A program made the position numbers and the translations under genes. The notes beneath the pieces are model-generated. The model saw only the letters and a program-made list of their open reading frames with translations, was not told where the DNA came from and did no database searches. From Pedobacter sp. W3I1 (lineage in GTDB: Bacteria; Bacteroidota; Bacteroidia; Sphingobacteriales; Sphingobacteriaceae), in assembly GCF_030816015.1 (NCBI RefSeq), contig NZ_JAUSXN010000001.1:4712001-4776000 (forward strand): a DNA stretch of 64,000 nt, read 5' to 3'. This document shows, piece by piece, positions 17,883-25,974 of the stretch. The first letter of the stretch is position 1, and every line of letters begins with the position of its first letter.

Positions 17883-17890
17883 TATCTTTG
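17883..17890 (+). promoter_or_regulatory. -7 element very close to the DUF4254 start codon
   Basis: TATCTTTG matches TAnnTTTG, and the ATG at 17895 begins only 4 bp after it. Transcription would start at or next to the start codon, giving a leaderless or nearly leaderless mRNA. Upstream, 17811-17860 repeats TAATCTGTG-type units. Confidence 0.55.
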
Positions 17891-17894
17891 CACC

Positions 17895-18497
17895 ATGATA
17901 AGTGAAATTGCCAACCGCATATTTAATCAAGTAATTACAGACTATCACAAGTTTGATGATATTGACCATCCGGTTGAAAACCCATACGATGCAGAAAGTT
18001 TAGAGCATCTTTTTTACGTTAAAAACTGGATCGATACCGCCCAATGGCACATGGAAGATGTGGTGCGTAATCCGCAGATTGATCCTGTTGAAGGTTTGAG
18101 CTGGAAAAGGCGTATCGATGCACAAAACCAGGTGCGTACTGATATGGTTGAGTTTATTGATGGCTATTTCTTAAACCTTTACCAGGGAATTTCAGCTTTG
18201 CCAGATGCAAAAATCAATACTGAAAGTCCTGCATGGGCAATAGACAGGCTTTCTATACTGGCACTAAAAATTTACCATATGCAGGAAGAGGCTGAACGCG
18301 AAAGTGCATCAGCTGAGCACCGTAAACAATGCCAGATTAAATTAAATGTATTGTTATCGCAACGCGACGATTTATCAAACAGTATCGACGAGTTGTTGGC
18401 TGATATTGAAGCGGGCAGGAAATACATGAAAGTATATAAACAAATGAAAATGTACAACGACCCGAGTTTAAATCCGGTTTTGTATAATAAAGGTTAA
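17895..18497 (+). CDS. DUF4254 domain protein
   Basis: 200 aa, mostly helical. The recognisable stretch is HLFYVKNWIDTAQWHMEDV, with IDPVEGLSWKRRIDAQNQ. This Bacteroidota family has no known reaction, but it commonly sits next to a GT9 glycosyltransferase, as it does here, so a link to cell-surface glycan assembly is inferred. No signal peptide; cytoplasmic. Confidence 0.85.
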   Translation: MISEIANRIFNQVITDYHKFDDIDHPVENPYDAESLEHLFYVKNWIDTAQWHMEDVVRNPQIDPVEGLSWKRRIDAQNQVRTDMVEFIDGYFLNLYQGISALPDAKINTESPAWAIDRLSILALKIYHMQEEAERESASAEHRKQCQIKLNVLLSQRDDLSNSIDELLADIEAGRKYMKVYKQMKMYNDPSLNPVLYNKG

Positions 18498-18542
18498 AGA
18501 CTAAATCAAAAGTAAAGATTAATCATGCTCTGTCTCCTTGGT

Positions 18543-18599
18543 TGGTGGCTCACTAACCATGACTAAAATACCTGCTTAATGTCTGGTGAGCCACCAGAC
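18543..18599 (+). promoter_or_regulatory. Two mutually exclusive hairpins before the glycosyltransferase
   Basis: TGGTGGCTCAC (18543-18553) is a perfect reverse complement of GTGAGCCACCA (18586-18596). The same right arm can also fold on itself, GTCTGGTG-AGC-CACCAGAC (18581-18599). Only one fold can exist at a time. It ends 25 bp before the GT9 start at 18625. Confidence 0.45.
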
Positions 18600-18624
18600 A
18601 TGGATATCGAGATTAAATTAACAT

Positions 18625-19656
18625 ATGGTCACTACCCAAAAAATTATCGTTTTACGTTTTTCGGCTATGGGCGATGTGGCCATGGTAGCCTCCGTTTTAC
18701 GCGAGTTTTCCGAGCAAAATCCATCTGCAGAAATCATCATGGTGAGCCGATCTGCTTTTAAAGCATTTTTTAATGGCATCCCGAAGCTGATCTTTCACCC
18801 TATCCAGCCTAAAACCATTCACAAAGGAATTGACGGCCTATACAAACTCTACCAAGAACTTCGCAGTTATAAACCAACCGCAATAGCCGATTTACATGAT
18901 AATTTAAGAAGCAGGGCTATTTCTACTTTTTTTCGTTTAACCGGAACAAAAATTAAGCGGATAGACAAAGGAAGGGCCGAGAAAAAGGCACTAACCCGTA
19001 CCCATAACAAGGTTTTTAAACCACTCAGAAAAACCGTAGAGCGTTATGCCGATGTTTTCCGCGAATTGGGATTTGGGGTTAAACTCAGTCATCAAATCAA
19101 TAAATCTCCACAAGCTATTCCAGTGAAAGCTGAGGCCTTATTTGCCAATAAAACGACAAAAAAAATAGGCATCTCTCCTTTCGCACAGCATGTTTATAAA
19201 GTATATGCTTTAGAAAAAATGGAAGCGGTAATTGCCTCATTAAGTGGATTCGGCCATGAGCTTTTCATATTTGGTGGTGGTAAAACAGAACAAGCAGTTG
19301 CCGAAAACTGGGCTAAAACGTACAAAAACACGCATAACTTAATTGGTAATTTTAACTTAACAGGAGAGCTTGCCATCATCTCGAACTTAGATGTAATGTT
19401 GAGCATGGACTCATCTGGCATGCATATGGCTTCACTTGTTGGTGTACCTGTTGTATCTATCTGGGGACCAACACATCCTTATGCGGGCTTTTTGGGCTAC
19501 GGGCAACTGGAAAGCGATTGCATCCAGATTGACCATCCAGCGCGGCCAAATTCTATTTATGGAAACAAACCCTGCCTTTGCGGTGTTGAAAACTGTATAG
19601 ACTTAATTAAGCCTGAAACAATTGTAGATAAAATTAAAGAGAAACTAAATGGCTAA
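18625..19656 (+). CDS. Glycosyltransferase family 9 (heptosyltransferase-like)
   Basis: 343 aa, the normal size for ADP-heptose:LPS heptosyltransferases, which add heptose to the lipid A core on the cytoplasmic side of the inner membrane. Motifs seen are FSAMGDVAM near the N-terminus, LDVMLSMDSSGMHMASL and VSIWGPTHP in the donor-binding half. The exact sugar is not readable. Its last 8 bp overlap the SixA-like gene, so the two are translationally coupled. Confidence 0.88.
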   Translation: MVTTQKIIVLRFSAMGDVAMVASVLREFSEQNPSAEIIMVSRSAFKAFFNGIPKLIFHPIQPKTIHKGIDGLYKLYQELRSYKPTAIADLHDNLRSRAISTFFRLTGTKIKRIDKGRAEKKALTRTHNKVFKPLRKTVERYADVFRELGFGVKLSHQINKSPQAIPVKAEALFANKTTKKIGISPFAQHVYKVYALEKMEAVIASLSGFGHELFIFGGGKTEQAVAENWAKTYKNTHNLIGNFNLTGELAIISNLDVMLSMDSSGMHMASLVGVPVVSIWGPTHPYAGFLGYGQLESDCIQIDHPARPNSIYGNKPCLCGVENCIDLIKPETIVDKIKEKLNG

Positions 19657-20146
19657 ACAACTACTTCTGGTCCGCCATGGCAAATCGGATTGGGGAAATA
19701 TAGATTTAAGTGATTTCGACCGTCCGTTAAACAAACGTGGCAAAGAAAATGCACCAGAAATGGCCGAAAGACTGATTAACAGGGGTTTCAAAATAGATTT
19801 AATTGTAAGTAGCCCTGCAAAAAGAGCCAAATCTACTGCCAAATATTTTGCAGAAGCTTATAATATAGACCAAATCCAATTCGAAGAATCTATTTATGAA
19901 GCCAACACGACCGCCTTACTTAAAGTGCTTAATAGCCTGAATAATGGTGCGGACCATATTGCGATGTTTGGTCATAATCCCGGTTTTACAGATTTTGCGA
20001 ACGAGTTATGCAATGCCGATATTTACAACATTCCAACTGCAGGCATGGTATTAATTTCTTTTCCTTTTGATTCGTGGCAGATGGTAAGCAAAGGAACAGG
20101 AGAATTGGTATTTTTTGATTATCCGAAGAATAGTGATGAAGTTTAA
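19649..20146 (+). CDS. SixA-like histidine phosphatase
   Basis: 165 aa of the histidine-phosphatase superfamily. The catalytic motif LLLVRHGKSDW contains R9-H10-G11, and the second His is in MFGHNPG. The small size and FDRPLNKRG match SixA, a phosphohistidine phosphatase in E. coli. The substrate here is unknown. It overlaps the glycosyltransferase gene. Confidence 0.87.
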   Translation: MAKQLLLVRHGKSDWGNIDLSDFDRPLNKRGKENAPEMAERLINRGFKIDLIVSSPAKRAKSTAKYFAEAYNIDQIQFEESIYEANTTALLKVLNSLNNGADHIAMFGHNPGFTDFANELCNADIYNIPTAGMVLISFPFDSWQMVSKGTGELVFFDYPKNSDEV

Positions 20147-20288
20147 CGCTTTTACTATTAAGGAATTAAGATCATTAAGGTTTATATTCATTACAGATTG
20201 GCTTTAGCCAAATGCATAAATACTTTAAAACGGCTTTAGCTCATTGGCGCTGGAAAGGTTTTCCCCTACAAGCCCAACCCACAGTTAA

Positions 20289-20378
20289 ATACACCCGGTA
20301 GTAGCGGCAGCTCCCGATCCTTTATCGGGGCTATAGCGAATAACGGGACCGAATGCGCCAAGAACTCCTGCCCCCTCA
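20289..20378. repeat. Dispersed GC-rich repeat (TATAGCG type), copy 1
   Basis: A stretch with an internal hairpin CCCGATCC..ATCGGGG followed by CTATAGCGAATAACGGGACC and AAGAACTCCTGCCCC. It shares order and spacing with 33223-33310. It is GC-rich against its surroundings and non-coding. The remaining parts of 20147-20440 show no gene. Confidence 0.6.
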
Positions 20379-20442
20379 TTTCCAAAAAACCAAAGCATAT
20401 ATTTCACATCAAATATTAACATCTCTAATTAAATATTTTTAT

Positions 20443-20564
20443 TACCTTTGAATATATAAAACGAAAATCTGGCAATAGACATTTCGGTGAATTCATAACC
20501 TAAACTCTCCTGGTTATTTCATAATTCGTATCGCCAGAAAATTTATCCATTAATTTATCTGTAC
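20443..20564 (+). promoter_or_regulatory. Promoter and structured leader of the DUF4290 gene
   Basis: TACCTTTG (20443-20450) matches the -7 consensus. The predicted leader of about 108 nt contains nested pairings: TCTGGC (20468-20473) with GCCAGA (20533-20538), GAATT (20489-20493) with AATTC (20523-20527), and ATAACC (20495-20500) with GGTTAT (20512-20517). It may be a cis-regulatory fold. Confidence 0.4.
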
Positions 20565-21257
20565 ATGAATTTTGATTATAATACTACGCGTAGCCATTTA
20601 ATTCTATCGGAATATGGCCGTAACGTACAAAATATGGTAAAGTATATTTGCGAATTACCTACCATTGAAGAACGTAATAAATATGCCCAGGCGGTTATCG
20701 ACCTGATGGGTTTTTTGCAACCACATTTACGTGATGTTGCCGATTTTAAGCATAAACTTTGGGATCACCTGCACATTATTTCTGGCTACCAAATTGATGT
20801 AGATAGCCCATATCCAAAGCCATTAATCGAAAATGCTTATATTAAACCAGAACCCCTGGCCTATCCTCAACAAAGAATTACCTACAAACACTATGGTAAA
20901 ACGGTTGAGAATCTGATTGAAAAAGCCATGCGTGAAGAAAATGCTGAAATTAAAAAGGCAATGGTTCAGAGCATCGCAAATTTCATGAAAATGGCTTATG
21001 TTACCTGGAATAAGGATAATGTAAGTGATGATACCATTATTAAAGACTTAAAGTATCTTTCTGGTGGGTTATTATCACTTGATGAAGGTGTTAACCTGGC
21101 TAAAGTAGAATTTAGAGCACAAACTCCTCGTCAAAGCAATAACAACAATAACCGGGGTAGAAGCAACAACAATAACAACAACGGAAAAAACCGTCAAAAT
21201 AATAACAACAACAATAATAATCGCAGGCCAAATAACAACAATAAACCTAAATATTAA
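20565..21257 (+). CDS. DUF4290 family protein with Asn-rich tail
   Basis: 230 aa. The DUF4290 core spans about residues 1-185 (LILSEYGRNVQNMV, DLMGFLQPHLRDV, FKHKLWDHLHIISG) and has no assigned function. The last 45 residues are a low-complexity tail of Asn runs broken by Arg, Lys and Gly, coded mainly by AAC/AAT. Such a tail is likely disordered and could bind RNA. MurA starts 72 bp downstream on the same strand, so the two probably share a transcript. Confidence 0.85.
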   Translation: MNFDYNTTRSHLILSEYGRNVQNMVKYICELPTIEERNKYAQAVIDLMGFLQPHLRDVADFKHKLWDHLHIISGYQIDVDSPYPKPLIENAYIKPEPLAYPQQRITYKHYGKTVENLIEKAMREENAEIKKAMVQSIANFMKMAYVTWNKDNVSDDTIIKDLKYLSGGLLSLDEGVNLAKVEFRAQTPRQSNNNNNRGRSNNNNNNGKNRQNNNNNNNNRRPNNNNKPKY

Positions 21258-21320
21258 GGTTAAAGGCAGAAGGCGGAAGGTTAAAATATCCGCCCAATCT
21301 TGATACTTGATACTTGATAC
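21258..21320. repeat. Heptad repeats incl. three perfect TTGATAC units
   Basis: After AAGGT-type units (AAAGGCAG, AAGGCGG, AAGGTTA), positions 21300-21320 are exactly three copies of TTGATAC. This is the cleanest example of the 7-nt period in the window. It lies in the DUF4290-murA gap. Confidence 0.7.
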
Positions 21321-21329
21321 TAAAAATAT

Positions 21330-22655
21330 ATGAACGCATTTGAAATAACAGGCGGAATTAAATTAAAAGGCGAAATTACCCCTCAGGGAGCCAAGAATGA
21401 AGCTTTACAGATTTTATCGGCTGTATTGCTTACCGAAGAGAAAGTAACCATCAGTAATATTCCTGATATTAAAGATGTAAACAAACTGATTGAATTACTT
21501 GGCGATTTAGGTGTTACCGTTGAGCGTATTAATAAAGATACTTATACTTTTGAAGCTAAAAATATTGATTTAAATTTCTTCGAATCTGACACTTTTAAAG
21601 CCAAAGGTGGTGGTTTACGTGGTTCGATTATGATTGTTGGACCATTGTTGGCGCGTTTTGGTAAAGCAGCAATCCCAAAACCAGGCGGTGATAAAATTGG
21701 CCGCAGAAGGCTGGACACACACTTTATTGGTTTCGAAAAATTAGGTGCAAAATTCGTTTACGACAGCAAAAAAGCTTTCTTTAATGTAGATGCAACCAAT
21801 TTACAGGGTGCTTACATTTTGTTGGATGAAGCATCGGTAACCGGAACGGCAAATATTGTAATGGCAGCAGTTTTAGCAAAAGGCACCACTACGATTTACA
21901 ATGCCGCCTGCGAACCTTATTTACAGCAACTTTGCAAAATGCTTAACCGCATGGGTGCAAAAATATCGGGCATTGGCTCTAACTTGTTAACCATTGAAGG
22001 TGTTAGCGTTTTAGGTGGAACGGAGCACAGAATGCTGCCGGATATGATTGAAATTGGTTCTTTTATTGGCATGGCTGCAATGACAGAATCGGAAATTACC
22101 ATTAAAAATGTTTGTTATGATGAACTGGGCGTAATACCAGAGGTTTTCAAAAAACTAGGCATAAAATTAGAACGCCGGGGCGATGATATTTATGTTCCTT
22201 CTCAAAAACATTACGAAATCGACACTTTTATCGATGGCTCAATTTTAACCATTGCCGATTCTCCCTGGCCAGGTTTTACGCCTGATTTATTGAGCATTGT
22301 TCTGGTTGTGGCTACACAGGCAAAAGGAAACGTTTTAATCCACCAAAAAATGTTCGAAAGCCGTTTATTCTTCGTTGATAAATTGATCGATATGGGTGCT
22401 CAGATTATCCTTTGCGATCCACACCGTGCAACCGTTAATGGTATCGATAAAAAATATAAACTTCGTGGAATTAGCATGACTTCACCTGATATTAGAGCCG
22501 GGGTTTCCCTATTAATTGCGGCTTTATCAGCTGAAGGTAAATCAACCATCTATAACATCGAACAGATTGAACGCGGTTACCAGGATATCGACACCCGTTT
22601 ACGTGCCTTAGGCGCGCAAATTAAGCGTGTAAATGCTGATGCACCGAGCCATTAA
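21330..22655 (+). CDS. murA: UDP-N-acetylglucosamine 1-carboxyvinyltransferase (Asp variant)
   Basis: It adds enolpyruvate from PEP to UDP-GlcNAc in the first committed step of peptidoglycan synthesis. 441 aa with the usual two-domain fold; the start MNAFEITGGIKLKGEI and GAKNEAL (substrate Lys/Asn) are canonical. At the position of the catalytic Cys115 of E. coli the sequence has PGGDKIGRRRLD, so residue 121 is Asp. Asp at this site is known to keep activity and to give fosfomycin resistance in mycobacteria and chlamydiae. It is 72 bp after DUF4290 and ends before a strong terminator. Confidence 0.95.
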   Translation: MNAFEITGGIKLKGEITPQGAKNEALQILSAVLLTEEKVTISNIPDIKDVNKLIELLGDLGVTVERINKDTYTFEAKNIDLNFFESDTFKAKGGGLRGSIMIVGPLLARFGKAAIPKPGGDKIGRRRLDTHFIGFEKLGAKFVYDSKKAFFNVDATNLQGAYILLDEASVTGTANIVMAAVLAKGTTTIYNAACEPYLQQLCKMLNRMGAKISGIGSNLLTIEGVSVLGGTEHRMLPDMIEIGSFIGMAAMTESEITIKNVCYDELGVIPEVFKKLGIKLERRGDDIYVPSQKHYEIDTFIDGSILTIADSPWPGFTPDLLSIVLVVATQAKGNVLIHQKMFESRLFFVDKLIDMGAQIILCDPHRATVNGIDKKYKLRGISMTSPDIRAGVSLLIAALSAEGKSTIYNIEQIERGYQDIDTRLRALGAQIKRVNADAPSH

Positions 22656-22713
22656 GGTAGAAGGTTAGAGGTGGAGGGTTAAAGGTAAAACCCAAAGCGA
22701 AAATGGCATAAAT

Positions 22714-22748
22714 AAAACGTCCGGGTAATAATTATCCGGACGTTTTTA
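22714..22748 (+). terminator. Rho-independent terminator after murA
   Basis: AAAACGTCCGG (22714-22724) pairs perfectly with CCGGACGTTTT (22736-22746) around an 11-nt loop, followed by T. It lies 58 bp past the murA stop. A heptad stretch (AGGTAGA, AGGTTAG) lies between. Confidence 0.85.
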
Positions 22749-22754
22749 TGGTTT

Positions 22755-22850
22755 CGTCATCTCGACTGAAGCGCAGTCCCGAACTTTAGGGAGAGAGATC
22801 TTTAAACTATATTTCGCGAATAGATTTCTCGGCTCCGCTCGAAATAACGA
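22755..22850. repeat. Large palindromic repeat, second copy of the 12092 type
   Basis: CGTCATCTCGACTGAAGCGCAG.. is the approximate reverse complement of ..TCTCGGCTCCGCTCGAAATAACG, with GAGAGATC/TAGATTTCTC inside. It sits just after the murA terminator and before the convergent cystathionine synthase gene. Confidence 0.65.
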
Positions 22851-22893
22851 TCAATCGATGCCTCGGTTTGTGTCCCCACAAACCAAATGAATT

Positions 22894-24255
22894 TTACCCC
22901 GATATCGCATTTATAATATCGTATTGCGTGATAATTTCAATCTTCCCAGATGTATCTTCTACCAATACAGCAGAATTTTCTCTGTTAATTAATGAAGAAA
23001 TTTTATCAATAGAAGTATTTAAATCGACAAATGGGAAAGTAGCTGTCATGATCTCCGAAATTGGCGCCGATTTTAAGCCTGGATTTTCAAGCAGTGCGCT
23101 TAAAATGTCGCTTTCAGCAATTTTACCAACAATCATTCCTTGCTGTGTCACCGGAATTTGAGAGATGTTCATCGATTTAATGGTATTGATGGCTTCTAGT
23201 ACCGATTTTTGTGCATCAAGCGTTACAATCTCTGTACTTTCTTTTTTAGCCAGAATAGATTTAGCGGTTAATTTTTCATCCTGTAAAAATCCGCGTTCAC
23301 GCAACCAATCTTCATTATACATTTTGCCCATGTAACGGCTGCCATGGTCGTGAAAAATAACGACAACAACATCTTCTGGCTTCAATTTATCTTTTAGCTG
23401 AATTAATCCGCCAATTGCAGCACCGGCGGAGTTACCTACGAAAATACCTTCTTTACGGGCGATATCACGTGTCATTAAAGCAGCGTCTTTATCTGTAACC
23501 TTTTCGAATAGATCGATCACATCAAAATTTACGTTTGCCGGAAGGAAATCTTCGCCAATACCTTCTGTGATATATGGATAAATTTCATCCTTATCAAATA
23601 TGCCTGTTTCTTTATATTTCTTGAAAACTGAGCCATAGGTATCGATTCCCCAGACTTTAATATTTGGATTTTTTTCTTTCAGGTATTTCCCGGTTCCAGA
23701 AATGGTTCCACCTGTACCCACACCAACTACTAAGTGTGTAATTTTACCTTCTGTTTGCGCCCATATCTCAGGACCAGTTTGCTCATAGTGCGCCTGTGAG
23801 TTGGCTAAGTTATCATACTGATTGGGTTTCCATGAATTTGGAACCTCGCGTTCTAATCGCGAAGAAACTGAATAATAAGAACGGGGATCTTCAGGCTCAA
23901 CATTTGTAGGACAAACAATCACTTCGGCACCAAAGGCACGTAAAGCATCAACCTTTTCTTTCGATTGTTTATCCGTTGTGGTAAAAATACATTTGTAACC
24001 TTTAATAATGGCGGCCATAGCCAGGCCCATACCAGTATTTCCCGATGTTCCTTCAATAATGGTTCCGCCTGGTTTTAGTTTACCACTTTTCTCGGCATCT
24101 TCAATCATTTTAACCGCCATACGGTCTTTAATTGAATTGCCTGGATTCGTAGTCTCTATTTTTGCTAAAATTGTTCCCGGAACGCCTTTTGTTATCGTAT
24201 TTAATTTAACCAATGGCGTATTGCCAATAGTTTCTAAAATATTATTATACCACAT
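22894..24255 (-). CDS. Cystathionine beta-synthase
   Basis: A PLP enzyme that joins serine and homocysteine to cystathionine; related members make cysteine. 453 aa: a PLP fold (residues 1-320) with K43 in TTNPGNSIKDRMA as the PLP lysine, SGNTG at 71-75 as substrate loop, and GVGTGGTISG binding phosphate. A linker then leads into two CBS domains (about 335-453) that regulate activity by ligand binding in other members. The CBS pair and the EVPNSWKPNQYDNLAN segment favour CBS over plain CysK. Monocistronic, convergent with murA. Confidence 0.88.
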   Translation of the reverse strand: MWYNNILETIGNTPLVKLNTITKGVPGTILAKIETTNPGNSIKDRMAVKMIEDAEKSGKLKPGGTIIEGTSGNTGMGLAMAAIIKGYKCIFTTTDKQSKEKVDALRAFGAEVIVCPTNVEPEDPRSYYSVSSRLEREVPNSWKPNQYDNLANSQAHYEQTGPEIWAQTEGKITHLVVGVGTGGTISGTGKYLKEKNPNIKVWGIDTYGSVFKKYKETGIFDKDEIYPYITEGIGEDFLPANVNFDVIDLFEKVTDKDAALMTRDIARKEGIFVGNSAGAAIGGLIQLKDKLKPEDVVVVIFHDHGSRYMGKMYNEDWLRERGFLQDEKLTAKSILAKKESTEIVTLDAQKSVLEAINTIKSMNISQIPVTQQGMIVGKIAESDILSALLENPGLKSAPISEIMTATFPFVDLNTSIDKISSLINRENSAVLVEDTSGKIEIITQYDIINAISG

Positions 24256-24412
24256 GTTACAAAATTAAGCAAAGGCATTAAGTATTTTACAAACTATATT
24301 TTATTTGAAACATAATTTCGAAAATTAAAATTTAAAAGAATTTAATTGCATAATCTATAATTATGATAGGCATTATAGATTGATTATTGGGCAAAATGCA
24401 ATTTCAATTTTC

Positions 24413-25507
24413 TTACAGGAGCTTGTATATCTTTCCTGGCAGCGAAACAATAACGCCCTGCATCTCTAATGTAAGGATTACGATGGCCAGTTTACTTTGC
24501 TGAATATTCAATTGAGCACAAAGTTCATCTATAGAAAGCTGACCATTTTGTAAGGCATCAACAACCCGCTGCTCGTTAGGGGTAAGATTTAACTGCAATG
24601 TGGTTTGTTGGGTATTATGCTTAACCTTTATTTCATCATCCCAACCCAGGTAATAAATCAAGTCATTAGCATTAGTGATTAATCCAGCTCTATTGGTCTT
24701 AATCAGGAAATTACATCCTTCCGAAAAAACATCATTTGTTCTACCCGGAAAAGCGTATACATCTTTATTGTAAGAATTTGCGATTTCTGCGGTAATTAAG
24801 GCGCCTCCCTTTATTGATGCTTCAACTACTACGGTGGTATCTGCAATACCTGCAATAATCCGGTTTCTTTGCGGAAAATTAGGCCGGTCGGGATTGGTCA
24901 GGATTGGGAACTCGGTGAGCAGGCTTCCATTCAAAACCATTTTCTGGGCAATCGTTTTATGAATTTTTGGATACATTCGGTCTAAGCCATGGCCAAGCAC
25001 CCCAACTGTAGGAATATTATTTGCCAGGCATTCTTTATGGGTGGTTACATCAATACCATAAGCCAGGCCACTAACAATCAAAACATTATACGGCGCTAAA
25101 ACTTCGCACAATTCCTTACAGATATTTTTTCCATAATTTGTTGCATTACGGGTTCCAACAATGCTGATAATACGCTGCTGGTTAAAATCAACTGTACCTT
25201 TGGCATAAAGCAGTATGGGCGAATCGATGCAATTTTTTAATCGTTTGGGATATTTCTCGTCCGAGAAAAATAATACTTCTATCCCATGTTTTTCAATAAA
25301 ATCTAATTCTTGCCTGGCCCTTACCAAAGCATCGGTACCACGAATGGCTTCAATTGTTTTCTCTCCAATACCTGGAATCTTCAAAAGTTGTTTTTTGTTT
25401 GCCGAAAATACATTTTCAGCACTTCCGCAATAGGCAAGAAGATTTTTGGCCGTTACCGGACCAATAGATTTAATAAAAGTTAAGGCAATTTTATGGAGCA
25501 CGCTCAT
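24413..25507 (-). CDS. dprA: DNA-processing protein DprA
   Basis: It loads RecA on incoming single-stranded DNA during natural transformation. 364 aa: an N-terminal helix-hairpin-helix (LLKIPGIGEKTIEAI), the Rossmann-like DprA core (IVGTRNATNYGKNICKEL, VSGLAYGIDVTTHKECL, RNRIIAGIADTTVVVEAS) and a C-terminal winged-helix region (about residues 300-364). All parts are present. No other competence gene is in the window. Confidence 0.93.
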   Translation of the reverse strand: MSVLHKIALTFIKSIGPVTAKNLLAYCGSAENVFSANKKQLLKIPGIGEKTIEAIRGTDALVRARQELDFIEKHGIEVLFFSDEKYPKRLKNCIDSPILLYAKGTVDFNQQRIISIVGTRNATNYGKNICKELCEVLAPYNVLIVSGLAYGIDVTTHKECLANNIPTVGVLGHGLDRMYPKIHKTIAQKMVLNGSLLTEFPILTNPDRPNFPQRNRIIAGIADTTVVVEASIKGGALITAEIANSYNKDVYAFPGRTNDVFSEGCNFLIKTNRAGLITNANDLIYYLGWDDEIKVKHNTQQTTLQLNLTPNEQRVVDALQNGQLSIDELCAQLNIQQSKLAIVILTLEMQGVIVSLPGKIYKLL

Positions 25508-25558
25508 AATCTGTTAAGGTTAAATAAATGCGGGATGATTTATTTCCTTAAAGCAAGC

Positions 25559-25825
25559 TTAAAAATCGATGTCGATTAAACTTTTTAATGGAATATGAAT
25601 ATTGTTTTTAAGTTGTATATATTTCTCTGTTACGGCCCAAACAGTAGTATCAACACGTTTTGGACCTATGGTAGTATTAAAAGTAATGACGGCTTTTGAT
25701 TTAAATTCATTACCTAGCCTTTGCGCTTCATCAAGTTTAGTTTGCAGTTCATTGGTATGATCTTCCTTTGCATTGATGATATTTAAATAACTGATATGTT
25801 CCTTTTCTACAATTTCTATTGGCAT
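25559..25825 (-). CDS. Hypothetical protein, 88 aa
   Basis: A small soluble protein, helical then beta (ELQTKLDEAQRLGNEFKSK, then VDTTVWAVTEKYIQLKNN and PLKSLIDIDF). The ending resembles a PilZ- or Sm-like beta sheet but I cannot name a family. It lies upstream of dprA on the same strand with a 51-bp gap and may be co-transcribed. Confidence 0.65.
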   Translation of the reverse strand: MPIEIVEKEHISYLNIINAKEDHTNELQTKLDEAQRLGNEFKSKAVITFNTTIGPKRVDTTVWAVTEKYIQLKNNIHIPLKSLIDIDF

Positions 25826-25912
25826 GGTATCTCTTTAACGATTAATGTTAAACAAGCTTATCAATTTTTTATAAAAAAAGCAACTGTTATTTATTCGATT
25901 TGTGTAATAATG

Positions 25913-25954
25913 ATAAAAAAAATGGCCAGATTTGAACTACAAATCTGGCCATTT
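25913..25954 (-). terminator. Rho-independent terminator of the S41 peptidase operon
   Basis: AAATGGCCAGATTTG pairs perfectly with CAAATCTGGCCATTT around five bases. On the minus strand the stem is followed by a run of eight T. It lies just past the stop of the S41 gene, so it ends the three-gene operon. Confidence 0.9.
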
Positions 25955-25974
25955 CAGTACATTTTTATAGCTAA

